Shown here: positions 44,505-58,407 of the stretch, in pieces
Layout of the letters: every line of letters begins with the position of its first letter
How positions within the stretch are numbered: position 1 is the stretch's first letter
Origin: Streptomyces alboniger
GTDB lineage: Bacteria; Actinomycetota; Actinomycetes; Streptomycetales; Streptomycetaceae
Reading direction: 5' to 3'
Assembly: GCF_008704395.1 (NCBI RefSeq)
Contig: NZ_CP023695.1
Coordinates: 7,502,001 to 7,566,000, forward strand
Length of the DNA stretch: 64,000 bases
Translations under genes and position numbers: made by a program
The notes under the pieces: generated by a model
The model's database searches: none
Seen by the model: only the letters and a program-made list of their open reading frames with translations
Told to the model about the DNA's origin: nothing

Positions 44505-45944
44505 TCACATCGGGGGAGTGGCGGGCGCGGGGCCCAGGGTGGTCGTACCGGGCGCGGCCCGGTGTCCGAGCCCCGTGCGGTACGCGTCCATGGCGGCCTC
44601 CACCCGGCCGGTGCGCCGCAGCAGATCGCCCAGCAGCCGGCAGAGGTCCGCCAAGTCCCCTGCCGCGCTTGACCGTTCGAGCAGCGAGAGCGCGGCGCAA
44701 TAGTGCTCCTCGGCGCCCTCCGTGTCGCCCCGCTCCTCGGCGATGAGTCCGAGCAGCCGGTGCGCGCCGCCCGCGTGCACCGCGCCCCGCCCGGCCCGGA
44801 GCGCCCCCGTGTCGCGGCCCGCGTCGTCCTTCTCGTCGGCCGGGGTCAGCAAGGGCCGCAGCAGCGCTTCGGCCTCGGCGGTCTTGCCGCGCCGCCGCAG
44901 CACGTCCGCCAGTTCCACCTCGACCTGCTCGGTGAAGAGCGCGGCCCGCTTGGAGGCGAGGATGGAGCGGGCCGTGCGCAGCTCGCTCTCGGCGTGCTCC
45001 AGGTCGCCGTCCTGGGCGTGGACGTAGCCGCGCATCCAGTGGCAGTGCGCCAGTTCGGTACGGATGTGCAGCTGGCGGTAGAGCTCCTGCGCTTTGGCGA
45101 GCGACGCGTCCGCCTCGGCGATGCGGCCTTCGGCGATGAGGGTGCGGGCCACTCCGCGGTGCATGCCCGCGACCAGTGCGGGGTCGCTCACGCGCGGGGC
45201 GAGCGCGAGCGCCAGTTCGGCGGCGTGCGCGGCCCGGGCGTGCGCGCCCATGTCCATGTAGGGCGCGATGGACGCCGTGTAGAGAAGCAGCAGCGCGTCC
45301 GGGTCGTGCAGCCCGGCGGCGCCGAGTTCGTCGAGGGTGCTCTCCAGGAGGTAACAGGCGTACCGCAGCTCGCCGGTGAGCAGATGGGCGGTGGCGCGGC
45401 CCCGGATGGCCGGAACCCGGCGCGGCAGCGGCTCGTCGGCGAGCAGTCGCTCGGCGGCGGCGAAACAGTCGCGGGCGCCGGTGAGTTCACCCGACTCCAG
45501 CAGACAGTCGCCGAGGCCGAGCAGCGCGGCCGCCTGCTCCTCGGCGAGCGCGTGCGTGACGGCTTCCTCGTGGAGTGCGCGAAAGAGCGCGGCCGCGTCC
45601 TCGGGGGCCCCGGTGGCCAGGGCGCGCCGGGCATCGGTGAGCCGCAGGCGCAGCCCGGTGCCGAGTGCGGCGGGGCGGCCGGTGGCCAACTCCTCGTAGC
45701 TGACGCCGAGCCGGTCGGCGAGGTGCCGCAGCGCGGCCTCGGAGGGCCGCACCTTGCCCGACTCCAGTGTGGAGATGTACGCGGGGGTGTAGGCGGGCTC
45801 GGCCAACTGCCGCTGAGTCAGGCCCAGTTCACCGCGCAGGCGCTGGACGCGCCGTCCGATCTCGGCCGGGTCGTCGGGCCGCACGGAGGCGGTCTTTCGC
45901 GCGTTGCCGGGTCGTACGTCGTCGGAACCGTTCTGTGCCACCAC
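44505..45944 (-). CDS. HTH-TPR transcriptional regulator
   Basis: A 479-residue protein (GTG pair at 45941-45944). The N-terminal XRE HTH lies at about 28-85: RLRGELGLTQRQLAEPAYTP, AYISTLESGKVRPSEAALRH, LADRLGVSYEELATG. Then come about eight or nine helical TPR-like repeats (ALFRALHEEAVTHALAEEQA, ESELRTARSILASKRAALF, EHYCAALSLLERSSAAGDLA). The HTH-plus-TPR layout resembles peptide-sensing RRNPP regulators of Firmicutes, though Streptomyces has many such proteins with unknown ligand. It is divergent from the secreted M64 peptidase gene. Confidence 0.88.
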   Translation of the reverse strand: MVAQNGSDDVRPGNARKTASVRPDDPAEIGRRVQRLRGELGLTQRQLAEPAYTPAYISTLESGKVRPSEAALRHLADRLGVSYEELATGRPAALGTGLRLRLTDARRALATGAPEDAAALFRALHEEAVTHALAEEQAAALLGLGDCLLESGELTGARDCFAAAERLLADEPLPRRVPAIRGRATAHLLTGELRYACYLLESTLDELGAAGLHDPDALLLLYTASIAPYMDMGAHARAAHAAELALALAPRVSDPALVAGMHRGVARTLIAEGRIAEADASLAKAQELYRQLHIRTELAHCHWMRGYVHAQDGDLEHAESELRTARSILASKRAALFTEQVEVELADVLRRRGKTAEAEALLRPLLTPADEKDDAGRDTGALRAGRGAVHAGGAHRLLGLIAEERGDTEGAEEHYCAALSLLERSSAAGDLADLCRLLGDLLRRTGRVEAAMDAYRTGLGHRAAPGTTTLGPAPATPPM

Positions 45945-46161
45945 TGGCCTCTCCCTGCGTCACACCCGGGCGTTGGCGCTCCGGTGCCCCGGAGATTCGG
46001 GGCGGTCGGTGCTGCGGGGCTCTCGGAACCGTATGAACGAGCCCGCCCCACCAGCAACTTGACGCACACCCATTGCCTGGAATCCCACGAGCCTCTACGT
46101 TGAGCCGCGCCTTAACCGCACTTAACCCGCCATTTATATCGCGGACTTCGGAAGGACACCC

Positions 46162-47496
46162 ATGCCCCCCACACACCGAATACCCGGCCGTGCCAGACGC
46201 ACCTCGCTGGGGGCCGCCCTCGCCACCGGGGTCGCCCTCACCGCGGGGCTCGCCGCGACCGCCCCGGCGGGCACCGCCACGGCCGCGGGCCCGGACCCGG
46301 CGGACCGGCGGACCCAGAGCGTCGAGTACTTCACCGGCCCCGGCGCCCACCCCCGGCACGCCGAAATCCCCGCCGCCGAACCGCTCTTCACCAAGGAGCG
46401 CGCGGCGATCCAGGGCGACGGGGACGTCGTCCCCATCGTGCAGGCCGGGCCGACCGGCTCCAAGCTCGACGTCGTCTTCATCGGCGACGGCTACACCGCC
46501 TCCCAGCAGGAGGACTTCCACGCCGACGTGCGCGCCAAGTGGGCCAAGGTCTCCGCCGTCGAGCCCTACACCTCGTACAAGAGCCTCTTCAACGTCTGGG
46601 CCGTCGACGCGGTGTCCCGGCAGTCCGGCGTCTCCGGCGACCCGACGAACGGCACGGTCAAGGACACCGCCCTCGACTCGGCGTTCTACTGCGACGGCAT
46701 CGAGCGGCTGCTGTGCGTCGACACCAACAAGGTCGAGTCGTACGCGAAGAAGGCCGCGGACCCCGACCTCGTCATCGTCCTCGCCAACTCCACCAAGTAC
46801 GGCGGCGCGGGCTACAACGACATCACCTCGCCGTCCGGCTACGACGGCATCGCCACCGCCTCCTCGGACAACGCCCAGTCCGACCAGGTCCTCGTCCACG
46901 AAACGGGCCACTCGCTGGGCAAGCTCGCCGACGAGTACTGGTACGACGAGTACGGCACCTACACCGGCGCCGAGCCCTGGGAGACGAACACCAGCAAGCG
47001 CACGGCCGCCCAGCTGACGGCCCAGAAGAAGAAGTGGTACCGGTGGATCGGCCGGACCTCGCCGGACGGCGGGACCGTCGGCGCGTACGAGGGCGGCGGC
47101 TACTACCCGCGCGGTCTCTACCGGCCCACCCCGAACTCGATCATGCGTACGCTCGGCCGCGAGTTCAACCTTCCCGGCCGCGAGGCGATGATCGCCGGCT
47201 TCCACCGGCACGCGTCCGTCCTCACCCCCGTGACGCCCACGGACAAGGAGGTGCGGCGCGACGCGAAGGTCTCCGTGCGGGTGGCGGACGGCATCAGGCC
47301 GCGCTGGTACGTCGACGGCCGCGAGGCCAGGCAGGCCAGGGGCGACAGCACGGTGAGCCCCCGGGCGCTCGGCGTCCCCGCCGACGGCCGTGACCACGAG
47401 CTGACGGCCCGCGCCACGGACCGGACCCCGGCGGTCCGCGACCCGAAACTGCGCCGCTTGCTCACGGATTCGCTCACGTGGCGGGTCACACGCTGA
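46162..47496 (+). CDS. Secreted M64-family (IgA peptidase-like) metallopeptidase
   Basis: A 444-residue exported protease. A signal peptide with basic start and hydrophobic core ends near AGTATA (about residue 40). The M64 domain follows: KLDVVFIGDGYTASQQEDFH, then the zinc motif HETGHSLGKLADE at 246-258 with a downstream acid. A C-terminal region (VRVADGIRPRWYVDGREARQ) looks like a small beta domain. The M64 prototype is a Clostridium IgA protease; Streptomyces members are secreted proteases of unknown target. It is divergent from an HTH-TPR regulator. Confidence 0.93.
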   Translation: MPPTHRIPGRARRTSLGAALATGVALTAGLAATAPAGTATAAGPDPADRRTQSVEYFTGPGAHPRHAEIPAAEPLFTKERAAIQGDGDVVPIVQAGPTGSKLDVVFIGDGYTASQQEDFHADVRAKWAKVSAVEPYTSYKSLFNVWAVDAVSRQSGVSGDPTNGTVKDTALDSAFYCDGIERLLCVDTNKVESYAKKAADPDLVIVLANSTKYGGAGYNDITSPSGYDGIATASSDNAQSDQVLVHETGHSLGKLADEYWYDEYGTYTGAEPWETNTSKRTAAQLTAQKKKWYRWIGRTSPDGGTVGAYEGGGYYPRGLYRPTPNSIMRTLGREFNLPGREAMIAGFHRHASVLTPVTPTDKEVRRDAKVSVRVADGIRPRWYVDGREARQARGDSTVSPRALGVPADGRDHELTARATDRTPAVRDPKLRRLLTDSLTWRVTR

Positions 47497-47562
47497 TCCG
47501 GTCCGCGTCCCGCGGGAGCGACTCGCCCCGTGGGACCGGGCTCGGCCCGGGGGGCGGGAGGT

Positions 47563-48639
47563 CTATGTGACGGGAGCCGACTCGCTCCGCCCACCCGGGA
47601 CCGCGACCAGGGACGGGGCCAGGATCGCGACCCGCGCGCCGGTGCGCGCGCTCGACTCGCGTACGACGAGGTCCGGAGCGAGTCGGACCGACCGCTGCGG
47701 GCCGGTGTCCTCGCCGGACAGGCGCAGGCCCAGCAGGCGTGCCGCCTCCGCGGCCAGCTCGGCCACCGGCTGGCGGACCGTCGTGACGCCCGGCGCGGAC
47801 AGCGCCGCCATCGGGATGTCGTCGAAGCCGGTGACAGCCACCTCGCCGGGCACCGCCACCCCCAGCTGCTGGAGACGCTGGAGCGCCCCGATCGCGATGA
47901 GGTCGTTGGCGCAGACCAGGGCGTCGGGCCGGGCGGGCCACACCTCGTCGACGGCGGCCCGCCCCCACTCCACGGAGAAGTCACCGAGGGCCACCCGCTC
48001 CGGGGCGCCGGGATCGAGCGCGCCGGCCCCCGCCGCGTAGGCGGCACGCCGCTCGGCGGCCGCCGAGGCCGTCCCCGCAGCCCCGAGGAAGCAGACGCGG
48101 CGGCGGCCGGTGGCGGCCAGATGATCGAGGACGAGGGCCACGCCCGCCGTGTTGTCGACGGCGACGGAGTCCGCGACGCCGGGCCCGCAGCCGCGGTCCA
48201 TCAGGACCAGCGGCACCCTCGCGGCCGCGGCCGCCACGGCGTCCCGGCTGCGGTCCTCGTCCGCCGGGATCACCAGAAGCGCGTCGACCTGCCGGCTCAG
48301 CAGATCCGCCACGTACTCCGCCTCGGCCGCGGGATCGTCGTCGCAGTCGGCGAGCAGCACCGCCCGCCCCTCGGCGTGCAGGGCGTGCGTCAACTCCCGC
48401 ACCAGCGCGGGATAGAAGGGGTTCGTGATCTGCGGCAGGACGAGGCCCACCGTGCCCGTGCGGCGGCCGCGCAGCGCCCGGGCCGCGTGATTGGGCCGGT
48501 AACCGAGCGCGTCGGCGGCCTCGCGGACCCGGCGGGCGGTCTCGGCGCCGACGGCGCGCGTACCGGACAGGACCCGGGAGACCGTGGCGACGGAGCAGCC
48601 GGACACCCGGGCCACGTCTCTGAGCGTCACGTCGGCCAC
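47563..48639 (-). CDS. LacI-family transcriptional regulator
   Basis: A 358-residue repressor. HTH and hinge: TLRDVARVSGCSVATVSRVL, SGTRAVGAETARRVREAADA, LGYRPNHAARALRGRRTGTV. The ligand domain is a periplasmic-binding-protein fold with VNVDAL-like DALLVIPADEDRSRDAVAAA and VTGFDDIPMAALSAPGVTTV. LacI proteins bind CG-centred palindromes; one lies before the divergent nucleoside-hydrolase gene. The likely effector is a nucleoside or sugar. Confidence 0.93.
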   Translation of the reverse strand: MADVTLRDVARVSGCSVATVSRVLSGTRAVGAETARRVREAADALGYRPNHAARALRGRRTGTVGLVLPQITNPFYPALVRELTHALHAEGRAVLLADCDDDPAAEAEYVADLLSRQVDALLVIPADEDRSRDAVAAAAARVPLVLMDRGCGPGVADSVAVDNTAGVALVLDHLAATGRRRVCFLGAAGTASAAAERRAAYAAGAGALDPGAPERVALGDFSVEWGRAAVDEVWPARPDALVCANDLIAIGALQRLQQLGVAVPGEVAVTGFDDIPMAALSAPGVTTVRQPVAELAAEAARLLGLRLSGEDTGPQRSVRLAPDLVVRESSARTGARVAILAPSLVAVPGGRSESAPVT

Positions 48640-48675
48640 GCCGTGCCCGTCCCTTCGACCAGCCGCCAGATTTCG

Positions 48676-48690
48676 GCAAACGTTATCAGC
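48676..48690. promoter_or_regulatory. AACGTT-centred site before lacI-type gene
   Basis: GCAAACGTTATCAGC contains the LacI-type AACGTT core (48679-48684), 37 bp upstream of the LacI start. It is a weak palindrome. The shared core with the operator at 48853 suggests autoregulation. Confidence 0.4.
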
Positions 48691-48819
48691 GGGCGTTCGT
48701 CACAACCAGACCCCTCGGTTTACGCCGGATTCCGGCAGTTGGCACCCTTCTGCCCCCTGCTCGACGCGTGCGGGACCGTGTCCGTTCCGGGCGCGTTTGG
48801 CAGGGTGTGGTTTCGGCCA

Positions 48820-48866
48820 TTGACATAATTCGTCGCTGTGCACAAAGTCTTCGGAGAACGTTTTCC
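48820..48866 (+). promoter_or_regulatory. Promoter and LacI operator for nucleoside hydrolase operon
   Basis: TTGACA at 48820-48825 is a consensus -35; CAAAGT at 48843-48848 is a weak -10 at 17-bp spacing. GGAGAACGTTTTCC (48853-48866) is a CG-centred near-perfect palindrome (one mismatch), placed at the expected start-site region where a repressor would block transcription. Confidence 0.65.
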
Positions 48867-48918
48867 CGAGCCGTCCCCCCACAGTGGCTGCGGCTCAGCC
48901 GAACAAAGAGGTTCCGCG

Positions 48919-49862
48919 ATGCCCCGAAAGATCATCCTGGACTGCGACCCGGGACATGACGACGCGATCGCCATGCTCCTGGCGCACGGCAATCCGGATG
49001 TGGAGCTGGCCGCCGTCACCACCGTGGTGGGCAACCAGACCCTGGAGAAGGTCACCCGCAACGCCCTGTCGGTGGCCCGCATCGCGAACATCACCGGCGT
49101 CCCCTTCGCCGCCGGCTGCTCCCGCCCCCTGGTGCGCACCATCGAAACGGCACCCGAGATCCACGGCGAGAGCGGCATCGACGGACCCGTCATGCCCGAG
49201 CCGGTCCTCACCCTGGACGGCCGCCACGCCGTCGACCTGATCATCGACACGGTCATGGCGCACGAGCCCGGCGAGATCACCCTCGTCCCCACCGCCGGCC
49301 TGACCAACATCGCCATGGCCGCCCGCAAGGAGCCCCGCATCGTCGAGCGCGTCCGCGAGGTCGTCCTGATGGGCGGCGGCTACCACACGGGCAACTGGAG
49401 CCCGGTCGCCGAGTTCAACATCAAGATCGACCCCGAGGCCGCGCACATCGTCTTCAACGAGAGCTGGCCCGTCACCATGGTCGGCCTCGACCTGACCCAC
49501 CAGGCACTCGCCACCCCCGAGGTCGTCGAGCGCATCGCGAAGGTGGGCACCAGGCCCGCCGTCTTCGTCAACGAGCTGCTCGACTTCTTCGGCGCCATGT
49601 ACCTGGAGGCCCAGGGCTTCGCCGCGCCGCCGGTGCACGACCCGTGCGCGGTCGCGTACGTCATCGACCCCGACGTCATGACGGTCCGCAAGGCCCCCGT
49701 CGACATCGAGCTGACCGGCACCCTCACCCTCGGCATGACCGTGACGGACCTCCGCGCGCCCGCCCCCGAGGACTGCCACACCCAGGTCGCCGTCGACCTC
49801 GACCACCAGCGCTTCTGGGACCTCATCGTGGACGCGCTCGAGCGGATCGGTGACGTCCCCGC

Positions 49863-49866
<4 letters not shown>
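48919..49866 (+). CDS. Nucleoside hydrolase (IU-NH family)
   Basis: A 315-residue ribohydrolase from ATG 48919 with AGAGG upstream. The calcium/ribose-binding signature DCDPGHDDAIAMLLA starts at residue 8. VVLMGGGYHTGNWSPVAEFN and DLTHQALATPEVV are further conserved blocks. It splits nucleosides such as inosine or uridine to base plus ribose. Its last codon overlaps the start of the MFS gene (ATGA), so import and hydrolysis are co-translated under the divergent LacI protein. Confidence 0.93.
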
Positions 49867-55115
<5,249 letters not shown>

Positions 55116-55411
55116 TATGAGAATCCTCCGATGGCATTCGGGTTTACCTGCGAAATGTGCAGTTCCCAGAATCCATCGGATCGGCATTCCCGTCACCACT
55201 CGGGAGGATGAATATGACGCCCTTTCAGGGAGTGGGGAGCGAGCTATTTACCCCTTCGCCCGGAGGTTCGAATACGGGGCAAGGGTGCAGGTCGCGGCTG
55301 CGACCCCCGGCGGTTACGGGAATTTCCGAGGGGGGCTTTTTGGTAATGAAATAAATAATCCGAAGGGTTATTTATGAATAGGGGTGGAAGGTCGTCCTCG
55401 GTCAGGGGGAT
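55116..55411 (-). promoter_or_regulatory. AT-rich leader and promoter region of the encapsulin operon
   Basis: The 296-bp upstream region is conspicuously AT-rich for this genome, especially 55300-55385. It contains no supported gene. Two similar words, GATGGATTCT and GGAGGATTCT (minus strand), lie close to the start codon. Promoters should be here, but I cannot fix a -10/-35 pair with confidence. Confidence 0.5.
55351..55375. promoter_or_regulatory. AT-rich hairpin upstream of encapsulin
   Basis: ATAAATAATCC (55351-55361) pairs with GGGTTATTTAT (55365-55375) with one G-U pair and a GAA loop. An 8-bp pure A/T arm is exceptional in this GC-rich DNA. It may be an operator, an upstream promoter element or a terminator for the gene at 55412. 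Confidence 0.5.
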
Positions 55412-55681
55412 TTAGTCGCCCTGGACGTCCGCGACCCTCACCGACAGGCCGTAGTCCAGCTCGGCCCCGTCGACGAGCAAGGCCTCGACGGACCGGGTCG
55501 CGGGGTCGATGTCGGCCTCCATGCCGTCCCCGGCGTACCGGGGATAGCCGGAGGAGCCGGTCTCGCCGGTGGCCCTCACGATCGCGGAACGCAGGGCGCC
55601 TCCGGTGTCGCTGGTGCCCCTGCCGTCCTCGGCGAACTCGGGAACCAGCAGGATCTCGAAACTCTGCGGCTCGGTCTTCAT
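55412..55681 (-). CDS. Hypothetical protein, 89 residues
   Basis: ATG 55681 opens an acidic 89-residue protein (MKTEPQSFEILLVPEFAEDG..., ending DYGLSVRVADVQGD). It has no membrane helix or known motif, and looks like a small alpha/beta domain. It is upstream of the encapsulin on the same strand, but the AT-rich 296-bp region separates them. I do not recognise it. Confidence 0.6.
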   Translation of the reverse strand: MKTEPQSFEILLVPEFAEDGRGTSDTGGALRSAIVRATGETGSSGYPRYAGDGMEADIDPATRSVEALLVDGAELDYGLSVRVADVQGD

Positions 55682-55756
55682 ATGAGTGACGCTAGACAGG
55701 AGTGGCCCCCGCCGCATGTTCTCGCCGCCCCGGACCGCCGCGCCGGCGTCACGCGG

Positions 55757-56659
55757 TCACCAGCGCAGCTCCGTGAAGTCCACGGGGCGAGGCCTGAGAG
55801 TGGCCGTGCGAGCGGTCAACGCCCGCATCCGCTCCGCCATTTCGGCCGCGGGCAGCCGCCTGCGGTCGCCGTGGCCGGGCAGCAGCCACTCGAAGCGGAG
55901 CCGTTCGGCCGTGCGGGCCAACGAGGCCGCCAGTACCTCGATGGAGTACCAGGTGACACTGTCGGCCACCTCGATGTCGCCCGTCGTACGGGACCAGTAG
56001 AAACTGTCCCCGCTGAAGCAGTACCGCTCGTCTGCGACGTACAACACGCTGCCCCGGGTGTGGCCGGGCAGCGGATGGGCGAGGACGCCGTCGGTGATCT
56101 CGGCGGGCTCGGTGCCGCGCAGGACGCGGTCGGCGTCGGGTGCCGCGTCCAGGTCGCCCTCGTGGATCCACAGCCGGGCGCGGAGGCGATCGGCGTACCG
56201 GCGGCCGTGCGCGGCGTGGTCCCGATGGGTGAGCAGCACATCGGTGACCGGCCCGATCTCCTCGTACTGGGCGGCCAGCGCCTCGCTCCAGCGCGGGGTG
56301 TCCACCATCATCAGGCTCCCCGAAGGGCGGCGCAGGAGGTACGCGTTGGCTCCCGCGGTGCGCTGGGAGTTGTGCCCGCAGAACAGCACGGCGTCGTCGA
56401 GGGCCAGGGGATAGGGGTCGTGCTCCGCCTCCAACCGCGCGGAGGCGGGCCGGATGGAGCGGGTGTGGCAGGCGAACGCGGCGGCGTAGAGGAGGCGTTC
56501 CTCCGCCGCGTCGCGCGGCTGGCGCACGATCTCGGAGCGGCCGTCGACCTCACGGATCAGGTCGGGCGCGAGCTGCCTGGCGACGTCGCAGTTCGTGCAG
56601 CGGTCGTCCACGGACCAACCGGAGGTCAGGGGCCGGCCGGCTAAGGCGTCGTTCGTCAC
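55757..56659 (-). CDS. MBL-fold hydrolase with ferredoxin-like N-terminus
   Basis: A 300-residue protein from GTG 56659, overlapping the upstream DUF4236 stop by GTGA. Residues 20-71 resemble a small ferredoxin: RCTNCDVARQLAPDLI and AFACHTRSIRP. Only three cysteines are present (C21, C24, C64), because the third Cys of CxxCxxC is Ala27, so a [3Fe-4S] or no cluster is likely. The MBL domain has VLLTHRDHAAHG (H145, D147, H148), LPGHTRGSVLYV, FSGDSFYW and LLPGHGD. The first His of HxHxDH is Leu, so metal binding is atypical. Confidence 0.88.
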   Translation of the reverse strand: MTNDALAGRPLTSGWSVDDRCTNCDVARQLAPDLIREVDGRSEIVRQPRDAAEERLLYAAAFACHTRSIRPASARLEAEHDPYPLALDDAVLFCGHNSQRTAGANAYLLRRPSGSLMMVDTPRWSEALAAQYEEIGPVTDVLLTHRDHAAHGRRYADRLRARLWIHEGDLDAAPDADRVLRGTEPAEITDGVLAHPLPGHTRGSVLYVADERYCFSGDSFYWSRTTGDIEVADSVTWYSIEVLAASLARTAERLRFEWLLPGHGDRRRLPAAEMAERMRALTARTATLRPRPVDFTELRW

Positions 56660-56856
56660 CGGCGTCCGCCCCGCCGCGTCGTACGGCGCCAGCCGAAGGG
56701 ACCGGGCAGGTCCATCGACGTGGTGCGCCGGCCCGTGCTGCTGTGGGTGCGGCGGGGCCCGGTGCGCCCGCCCGTGGTGAGGGACCAGGAGCGCTTGTTG
56801 ATGTTCAGACGCACCCCGGGAAGTATTCGGAAACTCTTGCGGAACGTCAGCGGCAT
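56656..56856 (-). CDS. DUF4236-domain small protein
   Basis: A 66-residue very basic protein beginning MPLTFRKSFRILPGVRLNIN, the hallmark start of DUF4236, followed by SWSLTTGGRTGPRRTHSSTG and a Pro/Gly/Arg tail. DUF4236 proteins are small and of unknown function, often fused to or beside other domains. Its TGA overlaps the GTG of the MBL-ferredoxin gene, so they are translationally coupled. Confidence 0.85.
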   Translation of the reverse strand: MPLTFRKSFRILPGVRLNINKRSWSLTTGGRTGPRRTHSSTGRRTTSMDLPGPFGWRRTTRRGGRR

Positions 56857-57056
56857 GGACTCCTCCTAGCGTCCCTTCGTAGGTACCCCGCCGGGGTCCG
56901 CCCTCACGTGCGGAAGAACCTGTGAAAGTCGTCACAAGCCCCGAACTCATGATCAGGGCCGGGTGCCCTTCACGCACCGACTTCGCGTAAGGTCGCGGGT
57001 CGGCCGCACTCGGCCGACCCGAACCACGCAGTCCACCGAACAAGGAGCCGCAGGTC

Positions 57057-57230
57057 ATGCCGGCCAATGACGCCACCCAGGCGCCGATCTATCACACCCT
57101 CGTCCAGGAGCACGGCGACGTCCTCGCCACCGCTCGCCAGGCCGCGGAGGAGACCCAGCAGACCGCCCAGGACGTGCTCGACTTCAGCACGCCGCCCCGG
57201 GTGAGCGCACCCGCGGAGCCCGCCTCCTAG
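57057..57230 (+). CDS. Small conserved Streptomyces protein, 57 residues
   Basis: ATG 57057 (AAGGAGCCGCAGGTC upstream) opens MPANDATQAPIYHTLVQEHG followed by DVLATARQAAEETQQTAQDV and ending PRVSAPAEPAS. It is an amphipathic helical protein with no known domain. I recall very similar small proteins in many Streptomyces, so it is probably a real gene despite its size. It lies 48 bp before another small gene on the same strand. Confidence 0.7.
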   Translation: MPANDATQAPIYHTLVQEHGDVLATARQAAEETQQTAQDVLDFSTPPRVSAPAEPAS

Positions 57231-57278
57231 GGCCGTCCCGCCTCGCGCGGAGCGCGGCCGATCGGACAGGATGGCGCG

Positions 57279-57548
57279 ATGGACTACGAGTTCTGGAAAG
57301 ACCTTCACGACCGCGGCGGCATCCCGGCGGTCAAGAGCGCCCTGGCGGACCTCCCCGAGGACCTGCCCCCGCAGGAGGCGGGCGCCGCGGCCGAGCTGGC
57401 CCTCAAGGTCATCGAGGACGACATCGCCCGCATCAACGCCCGGGCGGACGAGGCCGAGGCGAGGGCCCAGGCCCTGGCCGAACAGACCGCCGAGGTGAAC
57501 CGCCGGCTCACCGGCCACGCCGCCCGCGACGCGGACGAGGCCCCGTAG
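57279..57548 (+). CDS. Small coiled-coil protein, 89 residues
   Basis: MDYEFWKDLHDRGGIPAVKS starts an 89-residue acidic protein. Residues about 40-80 (ELALKVIEDDIARINARADE, AEARAQALAEQTAEVNRRLT) are predicted to form a single coiled coil. It follows the 57-residue gene on the same strand and may be cotranscribed. Function unknown. Confidence 0.7.
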   Translation: MDYEFWKDLHDRGGIPAVKSALADLPEDLPPQEAGAAAELALKVIEDDIARINARADEAEARAQALAEQTAEVNRRLTGHAARDADEAP

Positions 57549-57589
57549 GGGTGGCATGTGCTCCGGGCTGGTTCCTGGTTCACATCGCT

Positions 57590-58330
57590 GACGACCACAC
57601 CGGTGCCCGGCCCATCGGTGCGCCACAGCGCCTCGGGCCCCGGCTCGAGATCCCCCGGCCGCGGAATGCGCAGGATCGGTTCGCTGGCCCACGCCCCGTC
57701 CGGGCGCTGCGTGTCGTGCAGGTGACCGACCCCGTCGTGGACCGCGTCGTCGCGCTCCCCGCGCCCGCACAGCATGAGGGACCGGAGGGCCGGCGCGTTG
57801 GCGAACGCGGCCGGCCCGATGCCGGGATCGTCGGCCCACGCGCGGCGACGGGCGCCCGCAGGGCCATGGCGGTCGGATTGGCGATCCCGGGCCACCAGTA
57901 GCCGGACCAGCACCCGTCGTCGTTCCGCGTCTCCCGCACATAGGAGGCGGCACGGGCCAGCGACTCCTGGTCGGGATACCGGTGCGAGGCGAGGGCGAGC
58001 AGACCGGCCGCCGTGACACAGATGTGGGGCTGGGCCCATCCGGGAACGGCCTCGGGCGGTGCCGCGATGAAACGGTGGATGCCGTCACCGCGGTCGTATG
58101 TGCGCATACCGCCGCCCGCGTCCTGGTGCCGAGCGAGGAACCGCGTGCCGCGCAGCACGGCGGACGGCCGCCAGGTCGCGGCCGACGACAGGTCGACGAG
58201 CGCCCACGCGGTGCTGTCGGCGTCCGTCGGCACGCGCCGGTTGTATCCCCACCCGCCGTTGCCGCGCTGTCGGGCCCCGAGCCGCCGCGCGGCCAACGGA
58301 GCAGTTCCCGGCCGGCACCGGCATCCTCAC
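57590..58330 (-). pseudogene. Decayed prenyltransferase/squalene-cyclase-repeat gene
   Basis: Broken minus-strand reading frames give RELLRW, then RRLGARQRGNGGWGYNRRVP with DADSTAWALVDLSSA, FLARHQDAGGGMRTYDRGDG, WAQPHICVTAAGLLALASHR and NDDGCWSGYWWPGIANPTAM; after a shift near 57842 come AFANAPALRSLMLCGRGERD and DTQRPDGAWASEPILRIPRP. GGW/DGxW repeats are the QW motifs of alpha-barrel terpene cyclases and prenyltransferases. There are at least two frameshifts (near 57842 and 58290), and both ends are missing. It is a pseudogene. Confidence 0.75.
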
Positions 58331-58407
58331 CACAGGGTGGGACGGCCCGGGCCGACGCGCAGCGAGGGGCGGGCAAACAGGTGACACCGCACGGCGGCGG
58401 GCTTCGC

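Noticed and set aside
47536..47550. Short CCGGGC-TCG-GCCCGG hairpin between the M64 and LacI genes as a terminator
   Set aside because: The stem is only 6 bp and nearby GC-rich sequence offers many equal pairings; too weak to call.
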